From contig JBCCGG010000007.1 in assembly GCA_039029395.1 (NCBI GenBank), forward strand, positions 109,780 through 173,779: DNA of 64,000 bases, read 5' to 3'. Shown here piece after piece: positions 15,425 through 24,593 of this stretch (the first letter of the stretch is position 1; the number at the start of each line of letters is the position of its first letter). A program made the translations under genes and the position numbers. Source of the DNA: JBCCGG01 sp039029395 (GTDB taxonomy: Bacteria; Pseudomonadota; Alphaproteobacteria; Kiloniellales; JAKSDN01). The notes under the pieces were generated by a model. It was not told the DNA's origin, ran no database searches, and was given only the letters and a program-made list of their open reading frames with translations.

Positions 15425-16404
15425 GACAGCACCTCCGCGGCTTGCTGGTCGAGCGGATAGAAACAGCGCACTCGACCGCTCTCGTCGCGCTCCAGCTTCG
15501 GCTCCTCGGCCCGGCAACGGTCCTGGACGAAGCGGCAGCGCGGATTGAAGAGACAGCCAGACGGCCGATCGCCGGCGCCGGGTACGACGCCCGGGATGGT
15601 CGGCAGGCGGGCGCCGCCCTCCGAGCGCTCGGGCAAGGCATCGAGCAGAGCGCCGGTGTAGGGGTGGCGCGGCCGATCGAACAATCGCTCCACGTCCCTG
15701 GTCTCGACCTGCTGGCCGGCGTACATCACATTGACTCGCTTCACCGTCTCTGCGACCACGCCCATATCGTGGGTGATCAAAACCAGGGCCATGCCGTGGT
15801 CTCGCTGCAGGTTGACCAGAAGATCGAGAATCTGTGCCTGAATCGTCACGTCGAGCGCCGTGGTCGGCTCGTCCGCGATCAGGAGGCGCGGGTTGCAGGC
15901 AATCGACATAGCGATCATGACCCGCTGGTTCATGCCGCCGGACATCTGGTGCGGAAAAGCCTTGAGCCGGGTCTCAGGCGCCGGGATGCCCACATGGGTC
16001 AAGAGCTCGACCGCCCGCTCCTGACGCCAGGCTCGAGTGCCGCCCTCGTGCACCTTGAGGGACTCCATGATCTGGAAGCCAATCGTGAAACAGGGGTTGA
16101 GGCTGGTCATGGGCTCCTGAAAGATCATCGCCATGTCCTTGCCGGTGATTTGCCGGCGGTCAGCCGGCGACAGGCCGAGCAAGGACTTGCCGTCGAACTC
16201 CAATCGGTCGGCGCGCACTTGCGCTGTGCCCGGCAAGAGACCCATGACAGCCAACATGGTGACGCTCTTGCCCGATCCCGATTCGCCGACCACGCCCAAC
16301 AGGTCGCCCTCTTCCAAGCTCATGTTGATGCCGTCGACCGCGCGGAACAGACCCCGGGTGGTTGGGAACTCGACGGTTAGATTCTCGATGTCCAGTAGGG
16401 CCAC
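15421..16404 (-). CDS. dppD: Dipeptide ABC transporter ATP-binding protein DppD
   Basis: 327-residue ATPase partner of DppF. Walker A is GESGSGKSVTM, Q-loop MIFQEPMTSLNP, signature MSGGMNQRVMIAMSI, Walker B LLIADEPTTALDVT, switch ITHDMGVV. The C-terminal Cys-containing segment GCLFNPRCRFVQDRC is the oligo/dipeptide ATPase extension. It lies 7 bp after dppC and overlaps dppF by 4 bp. Confidence 0.96.
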   Translation of the reverse strand: MALLDIENLTVEFPTTRGLFRAVDGINMSLEEGDLLGVVGESGSGKSVTMLAVMGLLPGTAQVRADRLEFDGKSLLGLSPADRRQITGKDMAMIFQEPMTSLNPCFTIGFQIMESLKVHEGGTRAWRQERAVELLTHVGIPAPETRLKAFPHQMSGGMNQRVMIAMSIACNPRLLIADEPTTALDVTIQAQILDLLVNLQRDHGMALVLITHDMGVVAETVKRVNVMYAGQQVETRDVERLFDRPRHPYTGALLDALPERSEGGARLPTIPGVVPGAGDRPSGCLFNPRCRFVQDRCRAEEPKLERDESGRVRCFYPLDQQAAEVLS

Positions 16405-16411
16405 GAGTCGG

Positions 16412-17320
16412 TCAGCTCCGCTTCAGCTTGGGGTCGAGGGCATCGCGCAGGCCGTCGCCCATGAGATTGAAGGCGAGCACGGTGATCAGGATCGCCAGGC
16501 CCGGGAAGGTCACGACCCACCAGGCACGCAGGATGAATTCCCGGGCATCGGCCAGCATGGCGCCCCACTCCGGCGTCGGCGGCTGGGCGCCCATGCCAAG
16601 GAACGAGAGCGCGGCGGCATCGAGCACCGCCGAAGAGAAGCCCAGCGTCGCCTGGACGATCAGCGGCGGCAGGCAGTTCGGCAGCACGGTGATTGCCATA
16701 AGCCGTGGTAGGCTGGCGCCATTCACCCGGCTGGCGGTGACGTAGTCCTTGGAGAGCTCGGCCATTGCCGAGGCCCGGGTTAGGCGCACGAAGTGAGGAA
16801 TGTAGACGATCGCAACCGCGATCATGGCATTGACCAGCCCGGGCCCGAGGATCGCCACCACGACCAGAGCCAGCAGCAGGCTGGGCACCGCCAGCACGAC
16901 GTCCATCAAACGCATCACCAGGGTTTCGGTGACTGGCCGGAAGAAGGCCGCCATGAGGCCCAACGTGATACCGATGGTCACCGATATGCCGACTGCGATA
17001 GATCCGATCATGAGCGACAGGCGCGAGCCGTAGATGATGCGCGACAGAATGTCCCGCCCGGTCGCGTCCGTGCCCAAGATATGATTCCAGGCGCCGCCCT
17101 CTTCCCAGGCCGGCGGCTGCAACAGGGCATCGCGGTACTGCTCGTAGGGTGAGTAGGGTGCGATCAGGTCAGCCAGAAGCGCGACCAGGATCAGCAGCAT
17201 CACGACACCCAGCCCGACCACGGCGCCGCGGTTCTCGCTGAAGTAATGCCAGAATTCGCGCAATGGCGAAGGCGGTGCCTGGATCTCTCTGGTTTCTGAG
17301 GTTGCGGCCACGGGCGTCAC
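16412..17320 (-). CDS. dppC: Dipeptide ABC transporter permease DppC
   Basis: 302-residue inner-membrane permease. After a short cytoplasmic start (REFWHYFSENRGAVVGLGVV, the OppC-type N-terminal domain) come several helices and the permease-ATPase coupling motif near NGASLPRLMAITVLPNCLPP. LGTDATGRDILSRIIYGSR is the classic OppC/DppC loop. The GTG at 17320 overlaps the dppB stop as GTGA, so I prefer it over longer in-frame starts. Confidence 0.95.
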   Translation of the reverse strand: MTPVAATSETREIQAPPSPLREFWHYFSENRGAVVGLGVVMLLILVALLADLIAPYSPYEQYRDALLQPPAWEEGGAWNHILGTDATGRDILSRIIYGSRLSLMIGSIAVGISVTIGITLGLMAAFFRPVTETLVMRLMDVVLAVPSLLLALVVVAILGPGLVNAMIAVAIVYIPHFVRLTRASAMAELSKDYVTASRVNGASLPRLMAITVLPNCLPPLIVQATLGFSSAVLDAAALSFLGMGAQPPTPEWGAMLADAREFILRAWWVVTFPGLAILITVLAFNLMGDGLRDALDPKLKRS

Positions 17321-18327
17321 CTGGCGTGTCGGATGCGGGGATTGATAAGGCCGTAGAGCAGGTCGACCAAGAGGTTGACCGTCATGACCAGGAGGGCGAT
17401 CAGCAAGAGCGCGCCTTGCACAGAGGGGTAGTCGCGCCGGAAAATCGAATCGACCAGCCACTTGCCGATACCTGGCCAAGCGAAGATCGTCTCTGTCAGA
17501 ATCGCGCCAGCCAAGAGCACACCGACCTGCAGGCCGATCACCGTGACCACGGGAATGAGCGCGTTTCTCAAGGCATGAAGCCCGACCACCCGACGGGGCG
17601 GCAGGCCCTTGGCCCGGGCGGTGCGCACGTAATCTTCGTTCAAAACCTCGAGCATGGCCGAACGGGTCTGCCGGGCGATCACCGCCATGGGGATCGTCGC
17701 CAGCACGATCGAAGGCAATATCAGATGCCTCAACGCCGACCAGAAGGCGCCCTTCTCGTCGGACATGAGGCTGTCGAGGGTAAGGAATCCCGTGACCGGC
17801 TCGACGAAGAACAGCACGTCAATGCGGCCCGACACCGGGGTCCACTTGAGGATGCCGGAAAACAGGATGATCAGCAGCAAGGCCCACCAAAAGATCGGCA
17901 TGGAAAAGCCGGTCAAGGACAGAGTCATGGTGGTGTGGTCGAACACCGTGCCGCGCCTGACGCCAGCGATGATGCCGACCGGCAGACCGACCGCCACCGC
18001 GATGATCAGGGCGAAGAAGGAGAGCTCAACGGTCGCCGGAAAAAGCTCGAGAAATTCGTCGAAAACCGGCTTCTTGGTAACGATCGAGCGGCCCAGATCG
18101 CCGGTCAGCACCGAGCCGACGAAATCGAAGTACTGCTCGTACAGCGGCCGGTCGAACCCCATCTTGGCGAGCAGCTCGGCGTGACGCTCTGGCGAGATGC
18201 CCCGCTCGCCGACCAGAAGCTCGACCGGATCGCCCGGGATCATGCGGATGAAAAAGAACGCAATCAGCGTGACGCCGATGAAGGTCGGAATCAAAAGTCC
18301 CAAGCGGGACAAGACAAATCTGAGCAT
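17317..18327 (-). CDS. dppB: Dipeptide ABC transporter permease DppB
   Basis: 336-residue permease partner of DppC. The start MLRFVLSRLGLLIPTFIGVT and the coupling loop RTARAKGLPPRRVVGLHALRN are diagnostic of DppB/OppB, and GAILTETIFAWPGIGK follows as usual. Six hydrophobic segments are evident. It is separated from dppA by 91 bp that hold a GC-rich hairpin, a common arrangement for making more binding protein than permease. Confidence 0.95.
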   Translation of the reverse strand: MLRFVLSRLGLLIPTFIGVTLIAFFFIRMIPGDPVELLVGERGISPERHAELLAKMGFDRPLYEQYFDFVGSVLTGDLGRSIVTKKPVFDEFLELFPATVELSFFALIIAVAVGLPVGIIAGVRRGTVFDHTTMTLSLTGFSMPIFWWALLLIILFSGILKWTPVSGRIDVLFFVEPVTGFLTLDSLMSDEKGAFWSALRHLILPSIVLATIPMAVIARQTRSAMLEVLNEDYVRTARAKGLPPRRVVGLHALRNALIPVVTVIGLQVGVLLAGAILTETIFAWPGIGKWLVDSIFRRDYPSVQGALLLIALLVMTVNLLVDLLYGLINPRIRHAR

Positions 18328-18353
18328 CCCGGCCCCCGTTCCGCGGGATGAGC

Positions 18354-18381
18354 GGGGGAGAGCGTTAGGGCGCCCTCCCCC
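18354..18381 (-). terminator. Intercistronic hairpin between dppA and dppB
   Basis: GGGGGAG (18354-18360) pairs with CTCCCCC (18375-18381), and the inner GCG/CGC extends the stem after one mismatch. No T-run follows on the minus strand, so it is more likely an mRNA-stabilising or partial attenuation structure that favours the upstream dppA cistron than a full terminator. Confidence 0.55.
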
Positions 18382-18418
18382 AATTCAACACAATACCAAT
18401 TGAACCGTCTTGTCGCGG

Positions 18419-20014
18419 CTACTCCTTCAGGTCCACGCCGTAGAACACGTGGCCGCCGAAGGGATCGATCTTGAAGTCCTGGACCTCGGGGCGGATCGGC
18501 TTGAACACGATCGAATGGGCGATCGTCACCCACGGCGCCTCTTCCTTGAAGACCTTCTGGGCCTCCTCGTAGAGCTCCGTGCGCTTGGCCACGTCCGAGG
18601 TACGCTTGGCCTGGATTAGGAGATCGTCGAACGGCTTGTGGCACCAGCGGGCCCGGTTGGCGCTGTCCTTGGCGGCTTCGCAGCCGAGCAGGACGTAGAG
18701 GAAGTTGTCCGGATCGCCGTTGTCGCCGGTCCAGCCGAGGAGCACCGTGTCGTGCTCGCCGAGCTTGGAGCGCTTCAAGTACTCGCCCCACTCGAAGGAG
18801 ACGATCTCGGCCTCGACCCCGATCTTGGCCCAGTCGGCCTGGATCAGCTCGGCCATGCGCCGGGCGTTGGGATTGTAGGGCCGTTGCACGGGCATCGCCC
18901 AGATGTTGGTCTTGAGCCCCTCGACCCCGGCCTCTTTCAGCATCTCCTTGGCCTTCTCGGGATCGTAGGGATAGTCCTCGATCTCCTCGTTGTAGGACCA
19001 GATGGTCGGCGGAATCGGGTTGGTCGCCGCCTTGCCGGCGCCCTGGAACACGACGTCGATGATCGCCTGCTTGTCGATCGCCATGTTGAGGGCCTGGCGC
19101 ACCTTCTTGTCGTCGAACGGCGCCTTTTCCGTGTTGAATGCAAGGTAACCGACGTTGAGCCCTTCCTGCTCCATCAGGTTGACGTCCGGGTCGCTCTTCA
19201 TGGCCTCGATGTCAGCCGGGTTTGGATAGGGCATGACATGGCACTCGCCAGCCTTCAGCTTCTGGTAGCGCACCGAGGGATCGGGCGTGATCGCGAAGAT
19301 CAGGTTGTCGATCTTGGCCGGGCCACCCCAGTAGTCGGGATTGGCCTTGTAGCGGATCACCGCGTCCTTTTGATAGTTGACCAGCTGGAATGGTCCGGTG
19401 CCGACCGGGTTTAGGTCGACGTTTTCGGGCGTGCCGGCGGCTTGCATTTGGTCAGCGTATTCCGCCGACTGAATCGAGGCGAAGTCCATGCCCATGTTGG
19501 CAAGGAAGGGCGCTTCCGGCTGGTTGAGCGTGAACTTGACCGTGTTGTCGTCGACCTTCTCGACCGACTTGATCAGGCCTGGCATGTCCATGCCGACGAA
19601 GTACTCGTACTGGCCGCCGGAAACCTTGTGGAAGGGGTGGCTCTCGTCGCGCTGGCGCTCGAAGGAGAACACCACGTCATCGGCGTTGAAATCGCGCGAG
19701 GGGGTGAAGTCCTTGGTGGTGTGAAACTTGACGCCAGGGCGCAACTTGAAGACATACTCCAAGCCGTCGTCAGAGACCTCCCAGGATTCCGCCAAGGCCG
19801 GCACGATCTTAGTGGAGCCGCGCTCGAACTCGACCAGGCGGTTGAACAGCTGGCGAGACGAGGCGTCGAAAGTCGTACCCGCGGTGTAGAGCGCGGGGTT
19901 GAAGCCCTCCGGGCTGCCCTCCGAGCAGTAGACCAGGGTCTTGGCCTGGGCCATCGCCGCGAAGCTGAGCGTCGTGGCGAGGGCGATCGAGGCCATCAGG
20001 ATATGGCGTTTCAC
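18419..20014 (-). CDS. dppA: Dipeptide-binding protein DppA
   Basis: 531-residue periplasmic solute-binding protein. A signal peptide ends near residue 24 (ALATTLSFAAMAQA). The mature part closely follows E. coli DppA: KTLVYCSEGSPEGFNPALYT at the start, then NADDVVFSFERQ, VMPYPNPADIEAMKSDP and NPNARRMAELIQADWAKIGV, and the GWTGDNGDPDNF loop. Such similarity supports dipeptide specificity rather than general oligopeptides. It is the first gene of dppABCDF; a GGGAGGATCC-type site precedes the ATG. Confidence 0.96.
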   Translation of the reverse strand: MKRHILMASIALATTLSFAAMAQAKTLVYCSEGSPEGFNPALYTAGTTFDASSRQLFNRLVEFERGSTKIVPALAESWEVSDDGLEYVFKLRPGVKFHTTKDFTPSRDFNADDVVFSFERQRDESHPFHKVSGGQYEYFVGMDMPGLIKSVEKVDDNTVKFTLNQPEAPFLANMGMDFASIQSAEYADQMQAAGTPENVDLNPVGTGPFQLVNYQKDAVIRYKANPDYWGGPAKIDNLIFAITPDPSVRYQKLKAGECHVMPYPNPADIEAMKSDPDVNLMEQEGLNVGYLAFNTEKAPFDDKKVRQALNMAIDKQAIIDVVFQGAGKAATNPIPPTIWSYNEEIEDYPYDPEKAKEMLKEAGVEGLKTNIWAMPVQRPYNPNARRMAELIQADWAKIGVEAEIVSFEWGEYLKRSKLGEHDTVLLGWTGDNGDPDNFLYVLLGCEAAKDSANRARWCHKPFDDLLIQAKRTSDVAKRTELYEEAQKVFKEEAPWVTIAHSIVFKPIRPEVQDFKIDPFGGHVFYGVDLKE

Positions 20015-20179
20015 GGGATCCTCCCTTGAAGGTTGCTTGCCTTGATTATCATCCCGGCCCCGCCACCGGACGCACGGTCAGCCGGAATGCTTGGGCCATA
20101 GTGAGCCATGGCCGCCCGGGACTGTCAAATGCCTAGATAGCAGAGGGATTTTTTACAATCGCGTTCCGCGACCCCGGTC

Positions 20180-22834
20180 CTAAGCCGCGCCCAAAGCACT
20201 CTCGATGGCACTGAGCGCGGCGTCGGCCTTTGCACCATCGGGGCCGCCAGCTTGCGCCATGGCCGGGCGCCCACCACCGCCCTTGCCACCCAAGGCCGCC
20301 GAGCCGGCACGCACCAGGTCCACCGCCGAGATCCGCCCGGTCAGATCGTCGGTCACGCCAACCACCAGGGAGGCCTTGCCCTCGTTGACCGCGACCAGAG
20401 CGACCACGCCCGAGCCGACCTGGCCTTTCAGCTGGTCGGCCATGGGCTTCAGTTCGCCCGGCGGCACGTCGGCCAGCACCCGGGTCGCGAACTTGACACC
20501 GCCGACATCGCGCGCCTCCTGGCCGGCCCCATTGCCGCCGGTCGCCAGGTCTTGGCGCGCTTTTTCGAGCTGACGAGTAAGCTGCTTGCGCTCCTCGAGC
20601 AGTGCGGATAGGCGCCCGGGCAGTTCGCCCGGCGCTGTCTTAAGGGTCAGGGCCGCTTCCTCGAGCAGGGCGCTTTGGCTCCGGGTGTAGTCGAGCGCCG
20701 CCTGGCCGGCGACCGCCTCGATCCGGCGCACGCCGGTGCCGAGCGCCGACTCGCCGGTGATGCGCAAGATGCCGATGTCGCCACTGCGCCGAACATGGGT
20801 GCCGCCGCACAGCTCGGTGGAATAGGCCTGGCCGGGCTTTGCCGGATCGGCGCCGCCGATCGAGAGCACGCGCACCTCGTCGCCGTACTTCTCGCCGAAC
20901 AGCGCGAGAGCGCCCTCCTCGACCGCCTCGTCGGGCGTCATGTAGCGCACCCCGGTCTCGGCGTTGGCACGGATCCGCTCGTTGACCATTTGCTCGACCG
21001 CCGCGATGTCCTCTGGCGTCAGGCCTTTGGGGTGGGAGATGTCGAAGCGCAGGCGGTCCGGTGCCACCAAGGACCCTTTCTGGGTCACGTGGTCACCCAG
21101 GCGCCGGCGCAAAGCCTCGTGAAGCAGATGGGTCGCCGAATGGTGCAGACGCAAACCGGCCCGGCGCGCGGCGTCGATCTTGAGCTCCACCACGTCGCCT
21201 CGGGCAATCCTGCCCTGCTCGACCTTGCCAATGTGAACATGCAGGTCGCCCAGCTTCTTTTGCGTGTCGGTGATCTGGACCTGGGCGCCCTCGGCCGTGG
21301 TCATGGTCCCTGTGTCGCCGATTTGGCCGCCGGACTCGCCGTAGAAGGGAGTCTGGTTAACGATCACTTGGAACTCTTGGCTGGCCTCGGCCGACTCGAC
21401 CTCCGCGCCCTCGACCAGGATCGCCTGGACCTGGCCTTCGGCGACGTCGGCCTCGTAGCCGAGGAACTCGCTCGCCCCCAGGCGCTCGCGCAACTCGAAC
21501 CAAAGGCTCTCGGTGGCCGACTCGCCGGAGCCGGCCCAGGCCTTGCGCGCCTGGTCCTTTTGGGCCGCCATGGCCTGGTCGTAGCCGGCCTCGTCAACCA
21601 ATCGGCCCTGGCCACGCAGGATGTCCTGGGTCAGATCGAGCGGAAAGCCGTAGGTGTCGTAGAGCTTGAAGGCGACGGCACCGGCAAGCGGCTCGCTTTC
21701 GCCCAGCTTGCTGGTCTCCTCCTCGAGCAGCTTGAGGCCACGGCCCAGAGTCTGGCTGAAGCGGCCCTCCTCCAGGCGCAAGGTCTCGGTGATCAGGGCC
21801 TCGGCGCGCCTCAGCTCCGGAAAGTGGTCGCCCATCTCGCGCACCAGAGTCGGCACCAGGCGCCAGATCATCGGCTCCTCGACGCCCAGTTTGTGCACAT
21901 GGCGCATGGCCCGGCGCATGATCCGGCGCAGCACGTAGCCGCGGCCGTCCTTCGACGGCAGCACGCCGTCGGCGATCAGAAAAGCGGTCGCCCGCAAATG
22001 GTCGGCGATGACTCGGTGGCTGACCTTCTGGGGACCATCGGCGTCGACTCCCGTGAGCTCGGCCGAGGCCTCGATGATGTGACGGAACAGGTCGATGTCG
22101 TAGTTGTCGTGCTTGCCTTGCAGTACTGCGGCGATGCGCTCCAGGCCCATGCCGGTGTCGATCGATGGATGAGGCAAATCGACCCGCCGGCCGGGCGCCA
22201 GCTGCTCGTACTGCATGAAGACCAAATTCCAGATCTCCACGAAGCGGTCGCCATCCTCATCGGGGCTGCCCGGAGGGCCACCGGGAATCTCCGGCCCGTG
22301 ATCGTAGAAGATTTCCGAACAGGGGCCGCAGGGGCCGGTGTCGCCCATGGACCAGAAGTTGTCCGAGGTGGCGATCCTCAAGATGCGATCCTCGGGCAGG
22401 CCGGCAATTCTGCGCCACAGATCGAAGGCCACGTCGTCCTCGGCGAAGACGGTGACCAGCAGCCGTTCCTTGTCCAAGCCGAAGTCCTTGGTGACCAAGG
22501 TCCAGGCAAGCTCGATCGCCAGCTCCTTGAAGTAGTCGCCGAAGGAGAAGTTGCCAAGCATCTCAAAAAAGGTGTGGTGGCGCGTGGTGTAGCCGACGTT
22601 TTCCAAATCGTTGTGCTTGCCGCCCGCGCGCAGGCACTTCTGGGAGGTCACCGCACGGCTGATGGCGCGCTGCTCGCTGCCAGTGAAGACATTCTTGAAC
22701 TGCACCATGCCCGCGTTGGTGAACAGCAGGGTCGGGTCGTTGTGAGGCACCAAAGGCGAGGACGCGACCACTTCGTGGCCCTGGCCGCCGAAGTAGTCGA
22801 GAAAGGCGCTGCGAATGTCGTTGGTCGAGGTCAT
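20180..22834 (-). CDS. alaS: Alanyl-tRNA synthetase
   Basis: 884-residue cytoplasmic enzyme charging tRNA-Ala. Aminoacylation core: RHHTFFEMLGNFSFGDYFK, then GMGLERIAAVLQG (motif 3). Editing domain: HSATHLLHEALRRRLG and the zinc-site TELCGGTHVRRSGDIG. The C-Ala tail ends with the glycine-rich LGGKGGGGRPAMAQAGG. Length is normal. It is downstream of recA on the same strand, an order frequent in alphaproteobacteria, and separated from it by 392 bp. Confidence 0.97.
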   Translation of the reverse strand: MTSTNDIRSAFLDYFGGQGHEVVASSPLVPHNDPTLLFTNAGMVQFKNVFTGSEQRAISRAVTSQKCLRAGGKHNDLENVGYTTRHHTFFEMLGNFSFGDYFKELAIELAWTLVTKDFGLDKERLLVTVFAEDDVAFDLWRRIAGLPEDRILRIATSDNFWSMGDTGPCGPCSEIFYDHGPEIPGGPPGSPDEDGDRFVEIWNLVFMQYEQLAPGRRVDLPHPSIDTGMGLERIAAVLQGKHDNYDIDLFRHIIEASAELTGVDADGPQKVSHRVIADHLRATAFLIADGVLPSKDGRGYVLRRIMRRAMRHVHKLGVEEPMIWRLVPTLVREMGDHFPELRRAEALITETLRLEEGRFSQTLGRGLKLLEEETSKLGESEPLAGAVAFKLYDTYGFPLDLTQDILRGQGRLVDEAGYDQAMAAQKDQARKAWAGSGESATESLWFELRERLGASEFLGYEADVAEGQVQAILVEGAEVESAEASQEFQVIVNQTPFYGESGGQIGDTGTMTTAEGAQVQITDTQKKLGDLHVHIGKVEQGRIARGDVVELKIDAARRAGLRLHHSATHLLHEALRRRLGDHVTQKGSLVAPDRLRFDISHPKGLTPEDIAAVEQMVNERIRANAETGVRYMTPDEAVEEGALALFGEKYGDEVRVLSIGGADPAKPGQAYSTELCGGTHVRRSGDIGILRITGESALGTGVRRIEAVAGQAALDYTRSQSALLEEAALTLKTAPGELPGRLSALLEERKQLTRQLEKARQDLATGGNGAGQEARDVGGVKFATRVLADVPPGELKPMADQLKGQVGSGVVALVAVNEGKASLVVGVTDDLTGRISAVDLVRAGSAALGGKGGGGRPAMAQAGGPDGAKADAALSAIESALGAA

Positions 22835-23226
22835 GGCGATTCCTGCTGCTCATCGCATGGCGCGGTCGGGATCGAAAGTTGGAAAGATTCCAAATTCCCT
22901 GCCAAACACCTGGCGCCAAGCGGCCCCTATTTAGCCGCAGGGACCCAGCCTGTCCAGAACCCGATGGGTAGCCAAGGGCGTGCAGTGCCAGTGCCCTTTA
23001 CTCTGATACATGTCTCGCGAGGCTTGCCGGCCGGCGAAGCCGAGCAAAAAAGATCCGGCACGGCGCGTAACGGCGCCGGCCGGAGTTTCAGCATCAATCC
23101 CCAACGGTATTCCTGTAAGAGGCGCAAAGGGCTAGGCAGGTATCCCCAATGGTCGTGGCGTAAGAGGTGCGGCAAGAAACCAATCGCCAGCTGCGACCGG
23201 CGCCCTTGGCTCCTTGCGCTAGGCCT
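22835..23226. other. Intergenic region between recA and alaS
   Basis: 392 bp with no convincing gene. An open frame of 82 codons on the minus strand (22927-23175) shows no recognisable motif and is rich in Arg, Pro and Trp, as expected for non-coding GC-rich DNA. The region must hold the recA 3' end and alaS promoter, but I see no clear terminator with a T-run. Confidence 0.5.
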
Positions 23227-24312
23227 TCAGCTCGCCTCGGCGCCTTCGTCCTCTTCCTCGCCGTGCTCGATCAGCATTTCGCGGGCGACCAGGCCGGCGT
23301 TCTCGCGCACCTTGCGCTCGATCTCCTGGGCGATGGCCACATTCTCGCGCAGGAAGCTCTTGGCATTCTCCCGGCCCTGGCCGACCCGCTGGCCGTCATA
23401 GGAGAACCAGGCGCCGGACTTCTCGATGATGCCGGCCTGGACCCCAAGGTCAAGAAGCTCGCCCATCTTCGAGACGCCCTCGCCGTACATAATATCGAAC
23501 TCGACGACCCGGAAAGGCGGCGCCATCTTGTTCTTGACCACCTTGACCCGGGTCTGGTTGCCGACCACCTGGTCCCGGTCCTTGATCGCGCCGATGCGCC
23601 GAATGTCCAGGCGGATCGAGGCATAGAACTTCAATGCGTTGCCGCCGGTCGTGGTCTCCGGGCTGCCGAACATGACGCCGATCTTGTGACGCAGCTGATT
23701 GATGAAGAGCACCATTGTGTTCGACTTGGAGATCGAAGAGGTCAGCTTGCGCAGGGCCTGGCTCATAAGCCGGGCCTGGAGGCCGGGCAGTTGGTCGCCC
23801 ATCTCGCCCTCCAACTCAGCCTTGGGCACCAGGGCTGCGACCGAATCGATGACCAGAACGTCGATCGCGCCGGAGCGCACCAGGGTGTCGGCGATCTCGA
23901 GCCCCTGCTCGCCGGTATCCGGCTGGGAGATCAAGAGCTCCTCTACGTTGACGCCCAGCTTGCCGGCATAAACGGGGTCGAGCGCGTGCTCGGCGTCGAC
24001 GAAGGCGCAAGTGCCGCCGATCTTCTGGGCCTCGGCCGCGACATGGAGCGCAAGGGTGGTCTTGCCGGAGCTCTCCGGGCCATAGACCTCAACCACTCGG
24101 CCGCGCGGTAGGCCGCCGATTCCGAGCGCGATATCCAGCCCGAGCGAGCCGGTCGAGACGACCTCGGTCTCGACCACCTTTTCCTCACCCAAGCGCATGA
24201 TCGAACCCTTGCCGAAGGCCCGCTCGATCTGGCCCAGGGCCGCCTCCAAAGCCTTTTTCTTGTCCACCGATTCCCTCTCGACGAGCCGTAACAGGTTCTG
24301 TGCCATTACCAA
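23227..24312 (-). CDS. recA: Recombinase RecA
   Basis: 361-residue DNA strand-exchange ATPase and SOS co-protease. Walker A GPESSGKTTLALH, Walker B-type VLVIDSVAALVPKAELEGEMGD, the L2 region NQLRHKIGVMFGSPETTTGGNALKFYAS, and an acidic tail EEEDEGAEAS are all present. The first residues MVMAQNLLRLVERES are slightly longer than the typical start, and an internal start near VDKKKALEAAL cannot be excluded. A LexA-like box lies about 86 bp upstream. Confidence 0.97.
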   Translation of the reverse strand: MVMAQNLLRLVERESVDKKKALEAALGQIERAFGKGSIMRLGEEKVVETEVVSTGSLGLDIALGIGGLPRGRVVEVYGPESSGKTTLALHVAAEAQKIGGTCAFVDAEHALDPVYAGKLGVNVEELLISQPDTGEQGLEIADTLVRSGAIDVLVIDSVAALVPKAELEGEMGDQLPGLQARLMSQALRKLTSSISKSNTMVLFINQLRHKIGVMFGSPETTTGGNALKFYASIRLDIRRIGAIKDRDQVVGNQTRVKVVKNKMAPPFRVVEFDIMYGEGVSKMGELLDLGVQAGIIEKSGAWFSYDGQRVGQGRENAKSFLRENVAIAQEIERKVRENAGLVAREMLIEHGEEEDEGAEAS

Positions 24313-24397
24313 TTCCGATCCTTATCCCATAGGGCCCCAGCAACTGCAACGCGGCCTAGTGTACCCGCTTTGTTCTCAAATGAGCAAGGGAAAAATA

Positions 24398-24412
24398 GTA
24401 CGAAAAGAGAAC
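24398..24412 (-). promoter_or_regulatory. Candidate alphaproteobacterial LexA box upstream of recA
   Basis: On the minus strand this reads GTTC, seven bases (TCTTTTC), GTAC. The alphaproteobacterial LexA consensus is GTTC-N7-GTTC, so seven of eight conserved bases match. It is about 86 bp upstream of the recA start, a sensible distance. Single-site evidence only. Confidence 0.5.
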
Positions 24413-24593
24413 AAATCGACAGATTGCGGACCACGGCGAGGCCAAAGGGCTGGTTACTGCCAGAACTGCATAGTGATTGGCCTGGAGTCGGACGAGCCAG
24501 TGGGCGCCCCGCCGTACACCACGACTCCTGAGGCGTTGATCCCGTCGCTGCTGTGAAGCAGGCCCCTTGTCCCGGCCCGCGCCGCGCCGCCTT

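Noticed and set aside
22927..23175. 82-codon minus-strand frame between recA and alaS
   Set aside because: No start signal or conserved pattern; composition fits non-coding GC-rich DNA.
20675..23401. Very long plus-strand open frame (over 900 codons) opposite alaS
   Set aside because: It mirrors the coding strand of alaS, has a composition of Gln/His/Arg/Gly repeats without motifs, and arises from codon bias of GC-rich DNA.
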